Assembly: GCA_030685235.1 (NCBI GenBank)
Contig: MU839129.1
Coordinates: forward strand, 186,001-250,000
Source of the DNA: Copromyces sp. CBS 386.78
Taxonomy: Eukaryota; Ascomycota; Sordariomycetes; Sordariales; Sordariaceae
Reading direction: 5' to 3'
Length of the DNA: 64,000 nucleotides
The notes under the pieces were generated by a model. The model did no database searches, was not told the DNA's origin, and was given only the letters and a program-made list of their open reading frames with translations. The position numbers were made by a program, and so were the translations under genes. Shown here piece by piece: positions 1 through 14,157 of the stretch; within the stretch, counting starts at the first letter, position 1, and each line of letters opens with the position of its first letter.

Positions 1-1223
1 TCCCTTATTCTGCTCTTCTGATATTTGCCTACTGTTCGCTCACTATCTCCCTGCTCACCCACTGGTTGACTGACTGACTTGATCGCCCCAATCTGATCGA
101 GTAGACCCGAGAAAACCACCAACTTGACATCACAGACCGAAGTAAGGAGTTTGTCTGTCTTGATTTCCTGACCAGAGACTCCTGCTCTTTCTGCATAACA
201 CACCGATCTTAGATACAAGTGTCAATAACAATTTCATAGGCTCGGATTCGAGATTTCTTCTTCTTCTTCTTCTTCTTCTTCTTCTTCCAATTCCAATTCC
301 AATTCCAACTTATCTTTATTTCGTATGTGTATGTGTGTAGAGGATGTCAAATGCCCAGGTGTAGGTAATTTTTCTTTCTTTTCTTCCGTGCAGGAGTACT
401 TATATTTTAGTACCATCCTTATCATTCCATGAGACGGACACTTCAAGAAGAGTCTAGAAAATGACCGTGGACCTGACTGGCACGAAACGAGACGAGTGAG
501 GAACGGCCGAGCAGCTCGCCTACTTCCTCCCTCCCACTCGCTCTTTCCACTCCCTCTCCATCACTCATTCTTGTATTCCCTTTGACCGCCAAGCTGGGGA
601 AGGAACTTCACAATCGTAACGGTCTGAGTCGCGACTTCCTCATTCCGTCGGCGATTCTCGTACACAGGGCCAGTAAAGCTGATGAGTGAGGGGTGTGAAG
701 TCCAGTGTTATAGAAGGAAATTGCTTAGCGGGTGGCATATTTACGTATTATGGAATTCAGAGTTGGCTGGCATGTTATCTACCCGACTCGAGTTGTTTTA
801 TTGTAGAACAATGCCAGTCTTTAAGACTGTTACAAAATTCGTACTACAGACATGCTGTCCAAGTGTTATCATAATACACCGAAGCAAAAGGTAAAAAACA
901 CCGTTGTGCAATGAAAGAAGCAATGATAGCTCATCAATAATAATCCTACTGACTTTTGATCCTTCCTTCCCTCCTTCCTAGAACAAGAACATCATCAAAC
1001 CCACTAAAAGAATTCCAACTTCACTCTCGCGTTCATTGCATAAACCTAAGACTCGAATAGCATATAGTGAAAACATCTCTCATCCTTCCTCGCTCCATTC
1101 ATTTCTCAACCACTTCGAACAATCTTCCTTTCGTTTACAACACAACTGCTTGCTCACTGGGTATCAAGATCCCCATTGTTTTGTCTCCTTATCAAAACGT
1201 TTGCAAGCTTCGGCTCAAACCTC
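1..1223. other. intergenic, 3' side of the JmjC gene
   Basis: No convincing gene. Short open frames lack recognisable protein features and splice partners. The stretch contains a TTC/TTCCAA microsatellite near 255-308. The part next to 1223 is presumably the 3' UTR of the JmjC gene, since that gene ends here on the minus strand. Confidence 0.6.
255..308. repeat. compound microsatellite (TTC)11 + (TTCCAA)4
   Basis: Eleven perfect TTC units (255-287) run directly into four TTCCAA units (285-308). On the minus strand this reads as GAA/GAATTG repeats. It lies outside any supported gene and is probably a neutral, length-variable repeat. Confidence 0.9.
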
Positions 1224-4200
1224 TTACGACCCCCTAGGCCTCCCCCTCCCTCTTCCCCTCCCCCTAATCCCCCCTCTCCCCCTCGAAACAACCCCAACCC
1301 CACCTCCTCGCCCTCTACTTGCAGTAAAGCTGTGGCGAACACTCTCCTTTCTGGCCGGGATATCCTCATCATCCGAGTCCGAGTCCGAGCTCGGCTCGTC
1401 TTCAGAGCCCGTACCACTTGCCGCTTCGCCTCCACTTCTACTTCGCTCTGACTGTGACCTCTGAGAAGGCGAGCGGGATCCGGAGTGGTAACTGCCGCCG
1501 CCGTAATCAGACTCTTCGTCTTCGGTGTCCATGAGCCTGACGACGGTAGGGCCTGCGGGCTTTGGTGGGGGAGGCGGTGGTGAGGGTGAGCGAACTGGTG
1601 ATGGTGAGGGAGAGATACGGGTTACCGATGGAGCGGATGGCGCACGACTTGGAGGTTCGGGCGAGGCGCTGACACTTGGGCTGCGTTCTGGCTCTGGGGA
1701 TCTGCTGGGCGAGGCCTCGTCACGGGGAGGACTGATGCGGACGGATGCCTGAGACACAGAGCGGCGAGCTGGCTCTGGAGACTTCTCTTTCTCCTGCTCA
1801 GGCTCAGGCTCCTCCCGTTCAGGCTCGGAGTGGTGAGATTCCTCGTCGGCAGGCTGGACAGTTTGGCGGGTTGCCGACGTGGTCCTGGTCCTGTTCGTCC
1901 TAGGAGATTCACGCACAGGAAGGGAAGTCTCTTTCCCAGCACCCCGCGTCGCCCGTCCAGAAACAGCAGGAGAGGCACTCTTCTCGATCGAGTCAACTGG
2001 TGCTGGCTCGGCGACCACCTTTGCGGGCGTTCCACCGGTGCTCTTGCGCTCACCAATCTTGATCTTCTTGCCCTTGAGCTTCATCCGCTCAGCCAACGAA
2101 AGCATGGGTGCCCTGGTAGTGGCCTCAACTGCGACCTTCTTGCCGCCATTCTTCGGTGGACGGCCTCTCCTCTTAGGAGCTTGGGGAGCATCGCCATTGT
2201 GCTCGACGACCTCGCCGTTCTCGTCGAATCCATCAAGCTCCTGGGCGAGTTGGGCGTCGATATTCCCATCATCGTTGTCTTCACCAGCGTTGTGGTCGCT
2301 GTCCTCGGCATCCGTTGCTGCCATTGATCTGCGTGGGGGGCGTCCACGTCTCCGAGAGGGTTCTGGTGCCTCATGCATCTCTTCGTCCTCAGTGTGGTGG
2401 GCTTCCGACCTACGTGGCCGACCGGGAGGACGTCCTCGCTTCTTATGCGGTCCACGTAGCTTTGACGGCCCAGATGGAGCAGCAGCGGCACGACTCGACT
2501 TGAGTTCCTGCGAGGCTTCATTGCTACGGTTACCACCAGCGCCAGTAATGGCGAGAACGGCGGCAGAAGCAAGGTCCAAAGGATCCTTAGGACCAGTCGG
2601 TCCTTCAATACTCTGCACGACGTTGGCCGGTGCTGCAGCTGCCCGGTATTCAGGTCTCTGCGAGCGCGGGATGAAGATGTCGTTGAATTCTTCTTCGTTG
2701 TCCTCATCGACCCTGTAAGAAATCTTGGGCCTTGCATGTCGCAGGGTAGGTACGTTGGCCGGGTACAGGCGCTGACCAGTCTTCTCACCTGCCTCATCCG
2801 CAGGTTGGGCGTTTCCAGGTTGTGAAGCGCCATCCTGGGCAGATTCAGCTCTAATATCACCAGCAACATCCGTCATCGTCTGATCAAAGAGAGCCGGGTC
2901 CATGTTCTCGAGAGCATCATCTTGACCGTCCCGCGTAGGTGGGGGCTGGGAAGAAGTCTTGTCAAGCTTCTGCTTCTTCCGATGGTGAGACCGAGGTGCA
3001 GCAAAATCAGGATCGTCATCTTCGGCATGGCGAGCCCTACGCTTAGCCAACCGAAGCTGCTTCTTCAGATACTCAGACATCAACTCCGGTTCTTCGTCAA
3101 CAACATAATCTTCGGCCGTAGGCCTCTGATAAGGGTCGAACAGAATCTTGTCCGGACTATCATCATCCTGCTGGTAGTAACCCATACCAAGCATACGCTC
3201 CTGGCCGAACAAGTCCGGATCAGGGTAAGCGGACTGATCCTGATCCTCTGGAGCAATAGACATGTCCGCAACCTCGGCGGGACCTGCTGGTTGGACGGCG
3301 CTGGGTTGCTCGGCAGATGTGCCGTTCATTTCGACGTCCGGCCTCTCCTGGCCCTCGCCCAAGCCGTCGGCAATTGATTGCTGCAAAGCGTCATCCATGT
3401 TTTCAGCTCCCGCTACCTGCTCGCCATCCGGTAAGGCAGGGACCTGGATGTGTACGTCGTCCGCGTTCTTGGCCTTTTCGGCTTCAGCCTGTTGCTGTAG
3501 CTTTTGCAATCTCTTGCTTTGAACGTTGCGACCATCGTCGCCAGAGGTCTTGAGCCAATTGAGATTGTGTACCTTGAAATCGACAAGTGTTTCCACACTC
3601 CGATCGTCAGCGATAGGGCGAGTATCGTGTCCAAGCAGCGTATTCCTTGGCTGATATGGAACATTTCCGTTCTTGAGCTTACGGCAAGCACCGCAGTTGC
3701 ACATCTTGAGGCACCTGGGGCACTCCCATCTCTCATTTTGCAAGACTTCCTGGGGCATGAGATCGAACGCTCGGTAGAGGACACCGTAGCAATAGGCTTC
3801 TGAACAGCCTGGATTCGAACAGAATGCGAGCTTGTAAGTAAAGTCTTTATGCGAGCAAACATGGCAACGGTAAACATCGCCCTTCTTCTTTTTCCGACGT
3901 GGCTTCTTCTTAGGCTTGCCATTTTCGTCGAGCTCTGGCTCCGAGTTCTCGGGTTCCGCAGGCTTGTCGAGTTTGCTGAGATCTTTCCATGGCCGTCTCC
4001 GGAGCTGCTCCTGGCAAATTTGCGCTACAGACTTCTTGCCAGTCTTCTTTCTCGCCAACTCCAACGGTAAGGGAGAGGTGTCGTAGTCGACATAGCCATC
4101 GTTCTTGATGATCAGAGCTCGCCACTCTTCATAACGATCTACCAGGTCAGACCACCTCCACTGCTCGCACCAAGTGAGGTTAGAAACACAAAGGCACGAA

Positions 4201-5684
4201 CGTCCCATGGCGTAGCACTCCATGCAGATATCGTAGGTGTCTTCGTCTCCAGTAACAAGTGTGCGAACGCAGTGTTTGCAGGTGAGGAAGCGGTTGAAAA
4301 TGTTGGCTCTGCAGTAAGAGCAGGTAATGCAGGAGTCGAACTCAACGTACTCAACCTCCTTCTCCTTTGTAGCGAACATCTCGTCCACCAAGATCTCAGT
4401 GAACAAGCGGAAGAGGGCCTTGAAGTCCTTGGCAATTTGTGTCATGCGGAAAGAGTTCTTCATCAGATCCTGACCAAAGCCGAGCAGCCCAATGTCGGCA
4501 TTTTGCTCCATCTCTATCATCTGGTTGTAATACTTTTGTAGTGTGAAGTAGATGATCGCTTTGTTCTTGTACTGTTCGTCACGGCAGACAAGCCTTGCCT
4601 TGGGAAGAGCTTCATGCAAAGCCATCTCGAGAGTTTCAGCCGTGGTCCTGTTCCACGCAACCTTGATGGTGCGAGTGCCGCGATTCCAGACCTGATGAGG
4701 AGCCAGAGGAGGAACCAGAACGAAGTCGCCCACTTTCTGTTCCACAATGTAGACGGGGAAGTTGGCCTTCTTCCAAGCGTTGACCTGAGCGAAATGCTTT
4801 TCAATTTCGATGTCGTGTCCCAGGATGGAGAGGAAGTATTCTCTGACGACCTCACGGTCCTTGGTCTCGGTCATGAACCAGATCGAGCTTCCCGGCTTCT
4901 CCCCGTTCTCGTCTCCGGACGCATCCACCATGATGTTCTGGCCCAAACTGGCGCACATTTCGCGATGCGCTGGAGTGTATGTGCCTTCATGACCGACGTA
5001 GCACATCAAGTTCTGGGCGCGCATCTCTTCGGGGAGACTGCTCATCAGGTCACCGGCTGGGGCGCAGGACTTTTCCTCCACGTAGTCATAGTCATCGTAG
5101 CGCCTCGAAACCTTTTGATCGAGGTTGTCGTTCATGTAAAAGAGGTTCGTCGGGATGACCTTCTGGAGACGCTCGTGCCACTCGGGCGGACAGTCGATAT
5201 CCTTGAGGTAGAGACGCTGACGGCGCTCATCGCGGAAGTTGTTCGGGGTCCACTGGTTCGTCAACTGTTTCATGGATCGGAGGTAATGACCCATGGTCAT
5301 TGGGATGTCGGTTTGAGAAACGATGTCGCGAACATTTTCCTCTGCAAAGAACGAAGGTGGTTAGATTACATCAAAGGTGACACAAGCCTGAGAGCTTCCA
5401 CTTGACAACATACGTTTCTTGTTATAGGTATCCTCGAGCCATTCTGCGCTGAACAGCGTCTTGGGTAGTCGGTCGTTCCATTTCTCGATGACCAGCGGTT
5501 TGCCACCGCGGATGACGTGAAGGTAGACGAGTCTCTCGAACTCTTGGGGGCCGATGTTGCGGATCTGAGCTGCCGAGACACGGAGGACCCAATGGAAGTT
5601 TGGCGTCTTTTCAACCAGGGCATGAAGATCAAAATCCGGCGGAATCGGGTCGAATTTGGCCTGGGGATGGGATGCGGCTGGCAT
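1224..5684 (-). CDS. JmjC-domain chromatin protein, KDM3-like, with Cys-rich zinc domain and AT-hooks
   Basis: Two exons, 5684-5414 and 5341-1224. The 72-nt intron has donor GTATGT, a CTAAC branch and acceptor TTTGCAG, and joins in frame to give 1462 aa. Visible parts: a JmjC domain at about residues 100-360 with candidate Fe(II) ligands H216, E218 (HRE) and H306 (in PPLAPHQVWNRG); Cys-rich segments at about 430-475 and 580-650 with CxxC pairs, like the zf-4CXXC_R1 region; three AT-hooks with RGRPP cores (about 1000-1120); acidic/Ser-rich stretches; and an RGG/RGRG tail. The order and the PHQVxN motif resemble the KDM3/IBM1 class, known H3K9 demethylases. That substrate is inference. The start is the first ATG of the exon that completes the domain. 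It is divergent from COQ2 with about 860 bp between them. Confidence 0.85.
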
Positions 5685-6546
5685 CTTGGTGCTGGTGGTG
5701 GTGTGTGTCCGTGGTTGTGATGGGGCGTTGTTGTTGTAACTCGGAAGAGGTTCGTGCGACGGACGTGATGATTACGCGACAGACGAGAGGTGTTGTTGGT
5801 TGGAGATGGCGCGCAAGAGCATTCAAGCTACATGATGCTCAATTCGACAGAAAGTGTTGTAAACTGGAGATGCCTTGCGTCGGGCTGTGTTGATGGAGAT
5901 GGCAGAAGGAAGCGGGGCGTGCACTGTCGTGAAAAACCTCTGCGCGGTCGCTTTCAGTCTGGTGTTGCCGCAGCGAGTGGTGATATGAAATCGCCAACGG
6001 TTCACTCCACTGTCCGACGCGGCAAAAGTCGACAAGGCCAATTAGTAATCATAATCCCTGCAGGGACGGGAGCAGCGCAAATGCGGGAGGCTGACTGCGG
6101 GGGTCAAGCTTTATCTTATCCTTGAGCCAATCACGACGGACAGTGGGCCTGTGGCTGATGCTGTCACCTCAAATCAGATGTAGGTGGCGCATATAGTTCT
6201 ACACAGTAATTTGCGTGTAGATCAGAAGGCTGAAGAACAAGTTCACGAAGGCAACCCTAGTTGAAGGGCCCAGCTCGTCTCGCCTACTTGACTCTGGACT
6301 TGGGTTTCAGAGGCAGAATAACCTGGCCGGGTAGGGACTGGGAAAAGAGGTGAATTTCAAAAAAGATTTCTTCTTTTTTTACTTCGTGACTCAACTGCCA
6401 CGGTATTTTCGGCATCTCTGCCAGTTGAAAACATGTGAAGTTGCTCACTTACACGATATCCACTAACCCTCACTAACACTTACACACCAACACAGACAGC
6501 CTCACTCTCACGACGGTCGCTTCACCAGAAGGACATCTCGCCCACG
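5685..6546. other. divergent promoter region, JmjC gene / COQ2
   Basis: No gene is supported. This holds the 5' flanks of two divergent genes. The COQ2-proximal part (about 6440-6546) is rich in CA and CT, as is typical of fungal leaders. No specific operator was recognised. Confidence 0.6.
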
Positions 6547-7803
6547 ATGTCCTCACACCGTCTTCTAACCGGGATTGTCTCGCGACGAACATTTTCTCAC
6601 AACACCACCACTCGTTTTCTCACCAAACCACCATGTCTCGGCATCCGTCCCTCTCACCAATCCAAAGCGCTCACCAAGCCGCGTCTCCTCTCCCTTGAGA
6701 CTATTCACAACTACCACGCCAGCAAACCCCTTGCTTCTCAACCCGAGATACCAACGACACCCACCAGCGCCGTCCTCCCCACCACCCCACCCTCCGATCC
6801 TCCCCTACCAGAGTACACTCCACCCACGACCGGCCTTCTCTCGAAGCTTCCCCCCTCCTGGGTCCCCTACGCCGAACTCGCTCGCCTCGACAAGCCCACG
6901 GGGTCATACTACCTCTTCTTCCCCTGCCTCTTCAGCACACTTCTCGCGGCGCCCCTAGTCCCAGCCGCCATCGCCTCACCAGCCGCGGTCGTAGGAACCT
7001 CCCTCCTCTTCTTCTCGGGAGCGATCATCATGCGCGGCGCCGGCTGCGCCATCAACGACCTCTGGGACCGCAACCTCGACCCCCACGTCACGCGCACGCA
7101 ACTACGTCCCATCGCCAGGCGGGCCATCACCCCCTTTCAGGGGCTAGTCTTCACTGGCTCGCAGCTGTTGGCCGGACTGGCGGTGTTGCTGCAGTTCCCG
7201 TTTGAGTGTTTCTGGTACGCGACTCCGAGCTTGCTGTTCGTGGCGTGTTATCCGCTCGCGAAGCGGGTGACGTATTACCCGCAGTTTGTGCTGGGGTTGA
7301 CGTTTTCATGGGGAGCGATCATGGGCTTTCCCGCGCTGGGGGTGGACTTGTTGGCGAATAGTGCCGCGTTGACGGCGGCCGGGTGCTTGTATACCAGCAA
7401 CATTGCGTGGACCGTGTTGTACGATATGATTTATGCGCATATGGATATCAAGGATGATGCCAAGGCGGGCATCAAGAGCATTGCCCTCAAGCACGATAAG
7501 GAGACGAAGCAGGTGTTGACGGGACTGGCGGTTGCGCAGATTGCGCTGCTGGCTGGGGCGGGCGCGGCGGCGGGTGCTGGGCCGGCCTTCTTCATCGGAA
7601 GCTGTGGTGGTGCGGCCTTGACGCTGGGTTACATGATCAAGAAGGTTGACTTGAAGAGCGTCAAGGACTGCTGGTGGTGGTTTGTCAACGGCTGCTGGAT
7701 TACCGGTGGCGTCATCAGCCTGGGAATGGCGACTGACTATTTGCTCAAGTACTACGAGCAGAAGAAGCAGGAGGAGAAGCCGGAAGAACTCGAGTCAGCC
7801 TGA
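6547..7803 (+). CDS. coq2: 4-hydroxybenzoate polyprenyltransferase, mitochondrial (COQ2)
   Basis: Intronless, 418 aa. Transfers the polyprenyl tail to 4-hydroxybenzoate, the first membrane-bound step of ubiquinone synthesis, in the mitochondrial inner membrane. Both Asp-rich motifs of UbiA-type prenyltransferases are present: NDLWDRNLD at residues 170-178 and YDMIYAHMDIKDD at about 292-304. The first ~95 residues are Arg/Ser/Thr/Pro-rich with few acids, consistent with a mitochondrial presequence. Hydrophobic helices follow from about 125 to 390, and the C-terminus is short and charged. The ATG at 6547 is the first in frame and gives the basic presequence. Length is normal for fungal COQ2 with its targeting extension. 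It converges with RPS23. Confidence 0.95.
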   Translation: MSSHRLLTGIVSRRTFSHNTTTRFLTKPPCLGIRPSHQSKALTKPRLLSLETIHNYHASKPLASQPEIPTTPTSAVLPTTPPSDPPLPEYTPPTTGLLSKLPPSWVPYAELARLDKPTGSYYLFFPCLFSTLLAAPLVPAAIASPAAVVGTSLLFFSGAIIMRGAGCAINDLWDRNLDPHVTRTQLRPIARRAITPFQGLVFTGSQLLAGLAVLLQFPFECFWYATPSLLFVACYPLAKRVTYYPQFVLGLTFSWGAIMGFPALGVDLLANSAALTAAGCLYTSNIAWTVLYDMIYAHMDIKDDAKAGIKSIALKHDKETKQVLTGLAVAQIALLAGAGAAAGAGPAFFIGSCGGAALTLGYMIKKVDLKSVKDCWWWFVNGCWITGGVISLGMATDYLLKYYEQKKQEEKPEELESA

Positions 7804-8130
7804 AAGATGGCAACGTCTCTTTCTGTTCTTTCTGGGATATCATCTTTGTAATTTCATGTACCATAACACCATGTTTGTCATACTATTAGACTGAAACAGT
7901 CCCTGGGTCATCTCCAGAACACCACAAAAAGGCATGAAAAACAGAGAGAAGGAACTTTTGGGGAAAGCACGATTTCTTTTGGCAATTAATGACCTGCTTT
8001 CTGTTGGATCATTACTACCATGAGAGTTCAGGTATCCCTTAAACCCAAAACCAAAATGCCGATGTAAAAAAGCCTCGTAGACTCCGCATAATGAACCGTG
8101 CCCGTTTGCCTGCTCGAAGCAACGATACGC
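7804..8130. other. convergent 3' intergenic, COQ2 / RPS23
   Basis: AT-richer sequence between two convergent stop codons, presumably the 3' UTRs of both genes. No further gene is seen. Confidence 0.6.
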
Positions 8131-8969
<839 letters not shown>

Positions 8970-9488
8970 ATTGGCTTTTTGTTGAAAATGTCAGTTGGGG
9001 GACAGTTTCAAATGAGGAGTCGGAAATCGAAATATCTCGACGTGGTGAAGGCGGGGGGCAGCAGGGAGGCACGTACCGACTTAGAGACGTGATCACGGAC
9101 TCTGGGTACAGTTCGTAATCCGGAGGGTCAAGGTCACGGTTTGCTGGGAATTTTTTGGTTTTTCCGTAGTAGGGCGAGAAAACCCTAGGACTGCGCGCGA
9201 TTGGGTGGCGGCCGGGTGGGGTCATTCGCCTCAGGCAACTGTCGTTGATTGTGCGACAGGTGGAGAATTCTGGCTGTATCTGGCCAATGAGAAATGCTAC
9301 CGATAAGCCCCTTTGATAAGCCAGTCGCTCCGTCACGCATGCTTGCCCCTGTACCGTCAAGGTTCCCCAACAAGCTCAACCAGCCAACGCGGACGCGTCG
9401 CCTGTCACTTGTCACTGTTCATTGTAGTTCACCTTCAAACCTGACCTAAGCAAATATTCAGTCAAGCTCCCTATTGGAAAATGTAGCC
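8970..9488. promoter_or_regulatory. divergent promoter of RPS23 and the 9489 gene, with a telobox-like motif
   Basis: Contains AAAACCCTAGG at about 9178-9188. This resembles the AAACCCTA telobox that marks many ribosomal-protein promoters in plants and, through Rap1 sites, in yeast. Its role here is inference. The region is otherwise without a gene. Confidence 0.35.
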
Positions 9489-10448
9489 ATGTCCCAACTC
9501 GCCAAGGTAAAGTCCAAAGCGCGCGAGCCGCCGTCGCTCTTCCTGCCTCCTTCTCCATCGGCCTCCCATGCCTCGCTCTCTGCCACGACCGGCCCCGGCC
9601 CAGGCCACCAGTCGGGACCGGGACCATCCTCCTCTCTCGGACCTGGCCGCGGTGGCACATCTCTACTACCCTCACCGGCCGTGAACGATACTCGACGAGC
9701 AAGTGTCGCTGCTGCCGCTGCCGCCGCCGCCGCCAACGCAGCAACAACCACGACCGGCTCTACTTCTCCGAATCCCGCGACAGCCCTCAACCTCTCCATC
9801 CCGTTGCAGCTGCCTCGAGGCGAGTCTACGCGCACCACCGATAGGACGGATGCGCTCTGGGCCGAGATGCAGGCGACATTGGAGGAGGTCGAGCTGTCAG
9901 CTGGCGGAGGCACGAGGGTGTTTGGACCGGATCATGAGCAGAAGTTGGCGGCGCTACGACAGGCGCAGATTGCCCTTGCGCAGGCTTGGGCGAGGAGTGA
10001 AGCGGATGATGCTGTGGAGACAAAGAACAATGGGGGTGCTGCAAGCGTTGTAGGAGCCGGGTTGGGGAAAACCAAGTCGTCAGTTGCCGGAACGGAATAC
10101 GGTGGCCTTGGTGGGAGGTCCGAGGCGGGTGGTACGATAGGAGGCACTGAGGGCGGAGGACCAAGGAGCACCGGAGGCGCCGGCAGCACACGGCCCAATA
10201 GTGCCGGAGGACCTGAGAAGCTCGGGGCAAAGCTCGAGCAGGAGACTGACGCTGACATTCTCCTTGCGAGGAAGAGACGTGAGGCCAATGATCGCTACTT
10301 TTCAAGAGTTAACCAGGGCGTTCTCGACGTTGTCGCAAAGTTGGAAGATGTAGCTGTTGCCATGCGCGCGGTTGAACAGGAGAGTAAGGATATCTGGGCA
10401 GACGGCGAAGACGATAGCAACCCGGGGAGTGTGAGGGCCAATGTTTAG
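9489..10448 (+). CDS. unrecognised Ala/Gly/Ser-rich protein with a C-terminal helical segment
   Basis: An intronless 319-aa reading frame. The start is the ATG at 9489; the frame stays open slightly upstream but has no earlier ATG. The N-terminal 110 residues are low-complexity (Pro/Gly/Ser, then an alanine run near residues 75-90). A moderately charged segment around 120-170 is followed by a Gly/Thr-rich linker. The last ~65 residues (LLARKRREANDRYF, then a helix with VVAKLEDVAVAMRAVEQESKDIW) look like a conserved helical or coiled-coil domain. I do not recognise the family. The C-terminal pattern suggests a small complex subunit, but no function is assigned. It is a real gene by codon usage and ordered C-terminus. 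Confidence 0.7.
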   Translation: MSQLAKVKSKAREPPSLFLPPSPSASHASLSATTGPGPGHQSGPGPSSSLGPGRGGTSLLPSPAVNDTRRASVAAAAAAAAANAATTTTGSTSPNPATALNLSIPLQLPRGESTRTTDRTDALWAEMQATLEEVELSAGGGTRVFGPDHEQKLAALRQAQIALAQAWARSEADDAVETKNNGGAASVVGAGLGKTKSSVAGTEYGGLGGRSEAGGTIGGTEGGGPRSTGGAGSTRPNSAGGPEKLGAKLEQETDADILLARKRREANDRYFSRVNQGVLDVVAKLEDVAVAMRAVEQESKDIWADGEDDSNPGSVRANV

Positions 10449-12850
<2,402 letters not shown>

Positions 12851-14157
12851 ATAACCGGCAAATGAACACAGGTTCGTTTGGTTTTACGTTTAACTTGGTG
12901 GTGAGGAAAAAGAGCAGGGCAGAAAGGAAAGCGGGGCCAAGCTTCCTTTCGTGATAGTCGGGAATGTTGCAAAAGACGATAATATACCGATGAAACCAAC
13001 CAACAACGAACCTGGATGAAACGGACGAAACGAATTACACTCATCCTGCGCATAGTAGTTGGCATGGGCTCTGCTTCGTCGATTCGAGTTTTGGGAAGGG
13101 GGATATAGACTGGTCACCACGACTGGGCGGAGGGGGGTTTACTATCACATACACCACACCACCTTAATATCACCGACAAGACTACCATAAGCGGTTGGTT
13201 GTCTTCAGGAAACGGGAATTGGAGTCTCTGATGCTATGATGATGGGGAAAAGCGACGGCGCATATTTTGTTATCATGACGCGAGGACAAGGACAAGACAA
13301 CGAAATCTTGTAACCGGATATTTGGGATGGATAGATCTAGGAAAATGGGAAAAAGAATTGAACAGAACAAAACGCTTAGTGAAATCCGCTATGGTTGTGA
13401 TGTGACACAATTGCTGCCCATAACGCATGCTCATTCGTTTTGATTCTAATTCCACTTTTAGTGTACAACTCAGGGGTAAAGTAAACAAAATATTCCATCA
13501 TTCCAGCCGCTCTGCTCCTTATCGATGCATCTTTCTATTTATCTAGTCATCGCTCCGCAATCCCCTTTATCTAAGTCTTTCGTAATGACTCCGCCTAGTT
13601 GGAATTCTGCCCACATTCTATGCAAAGAAATCTTATCTTCTCTATGGTACTTTTTTCCTTCTCTCTCGGAAATTAAAACCGCACGAACGCAGAAAAACAT
13701 ATGGTTAATCAATCACACCAACGCCCGTAACCAGCACCGAAACAAACGCCGTAGCCGCCGCCATGGTGGTCATCAGTCGTCGTATCGATGGTGATGGCCT
13801 TGAGCTGTTCGGCTTCCGTTGCTGTAGCACAATGGAGATACGATAGAGGTTCTTCAAAGTGGTAGCCACCGCCGCCAGAGACAGTAACGCCCGGATAAGC
13901 GAGAGGATCGCTGTCCAGCAAGGCGCGGCATCAGTTAGGCAGGTGTAAACAGAATGAAACACTTTGTGGGTTGATCTCGGTTGGCTTTTGTAGAACTTGG
14001 TGATAGTGGTAGTGGCGGCGGCGAGGCGGCCGAGCTACGCGAGGACGAGGTTCTACCTCCTTGGCGTGGCTACAGGAGAACAAAAGGGGATAAGGGTCAG
14101 ATTTTGGTCTTCGTCCCGAGGACAAGAAGTCGAGGGGGATTGGGGGAGGGAAAGGTG
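12851..14157. other. convergent intergenic between ADK1 and the Hook gene
   Basis: 3' UTR territory. The minus-strand segment 13709-13918 stays open after an acceptor-like ACAG and has coding-like codon bias, so it could be a 3' exon of the Hook gene (reported as a finding). No independent gene is supported. Confidence 0.5.

Noticed and set aside
1879..2718. 279-codon frame antisense to the JmjC gene
   Set aside because: Mirror of a GC-rich, continuous coding strand; the JmjC gene on the opposite strand has clear domains.
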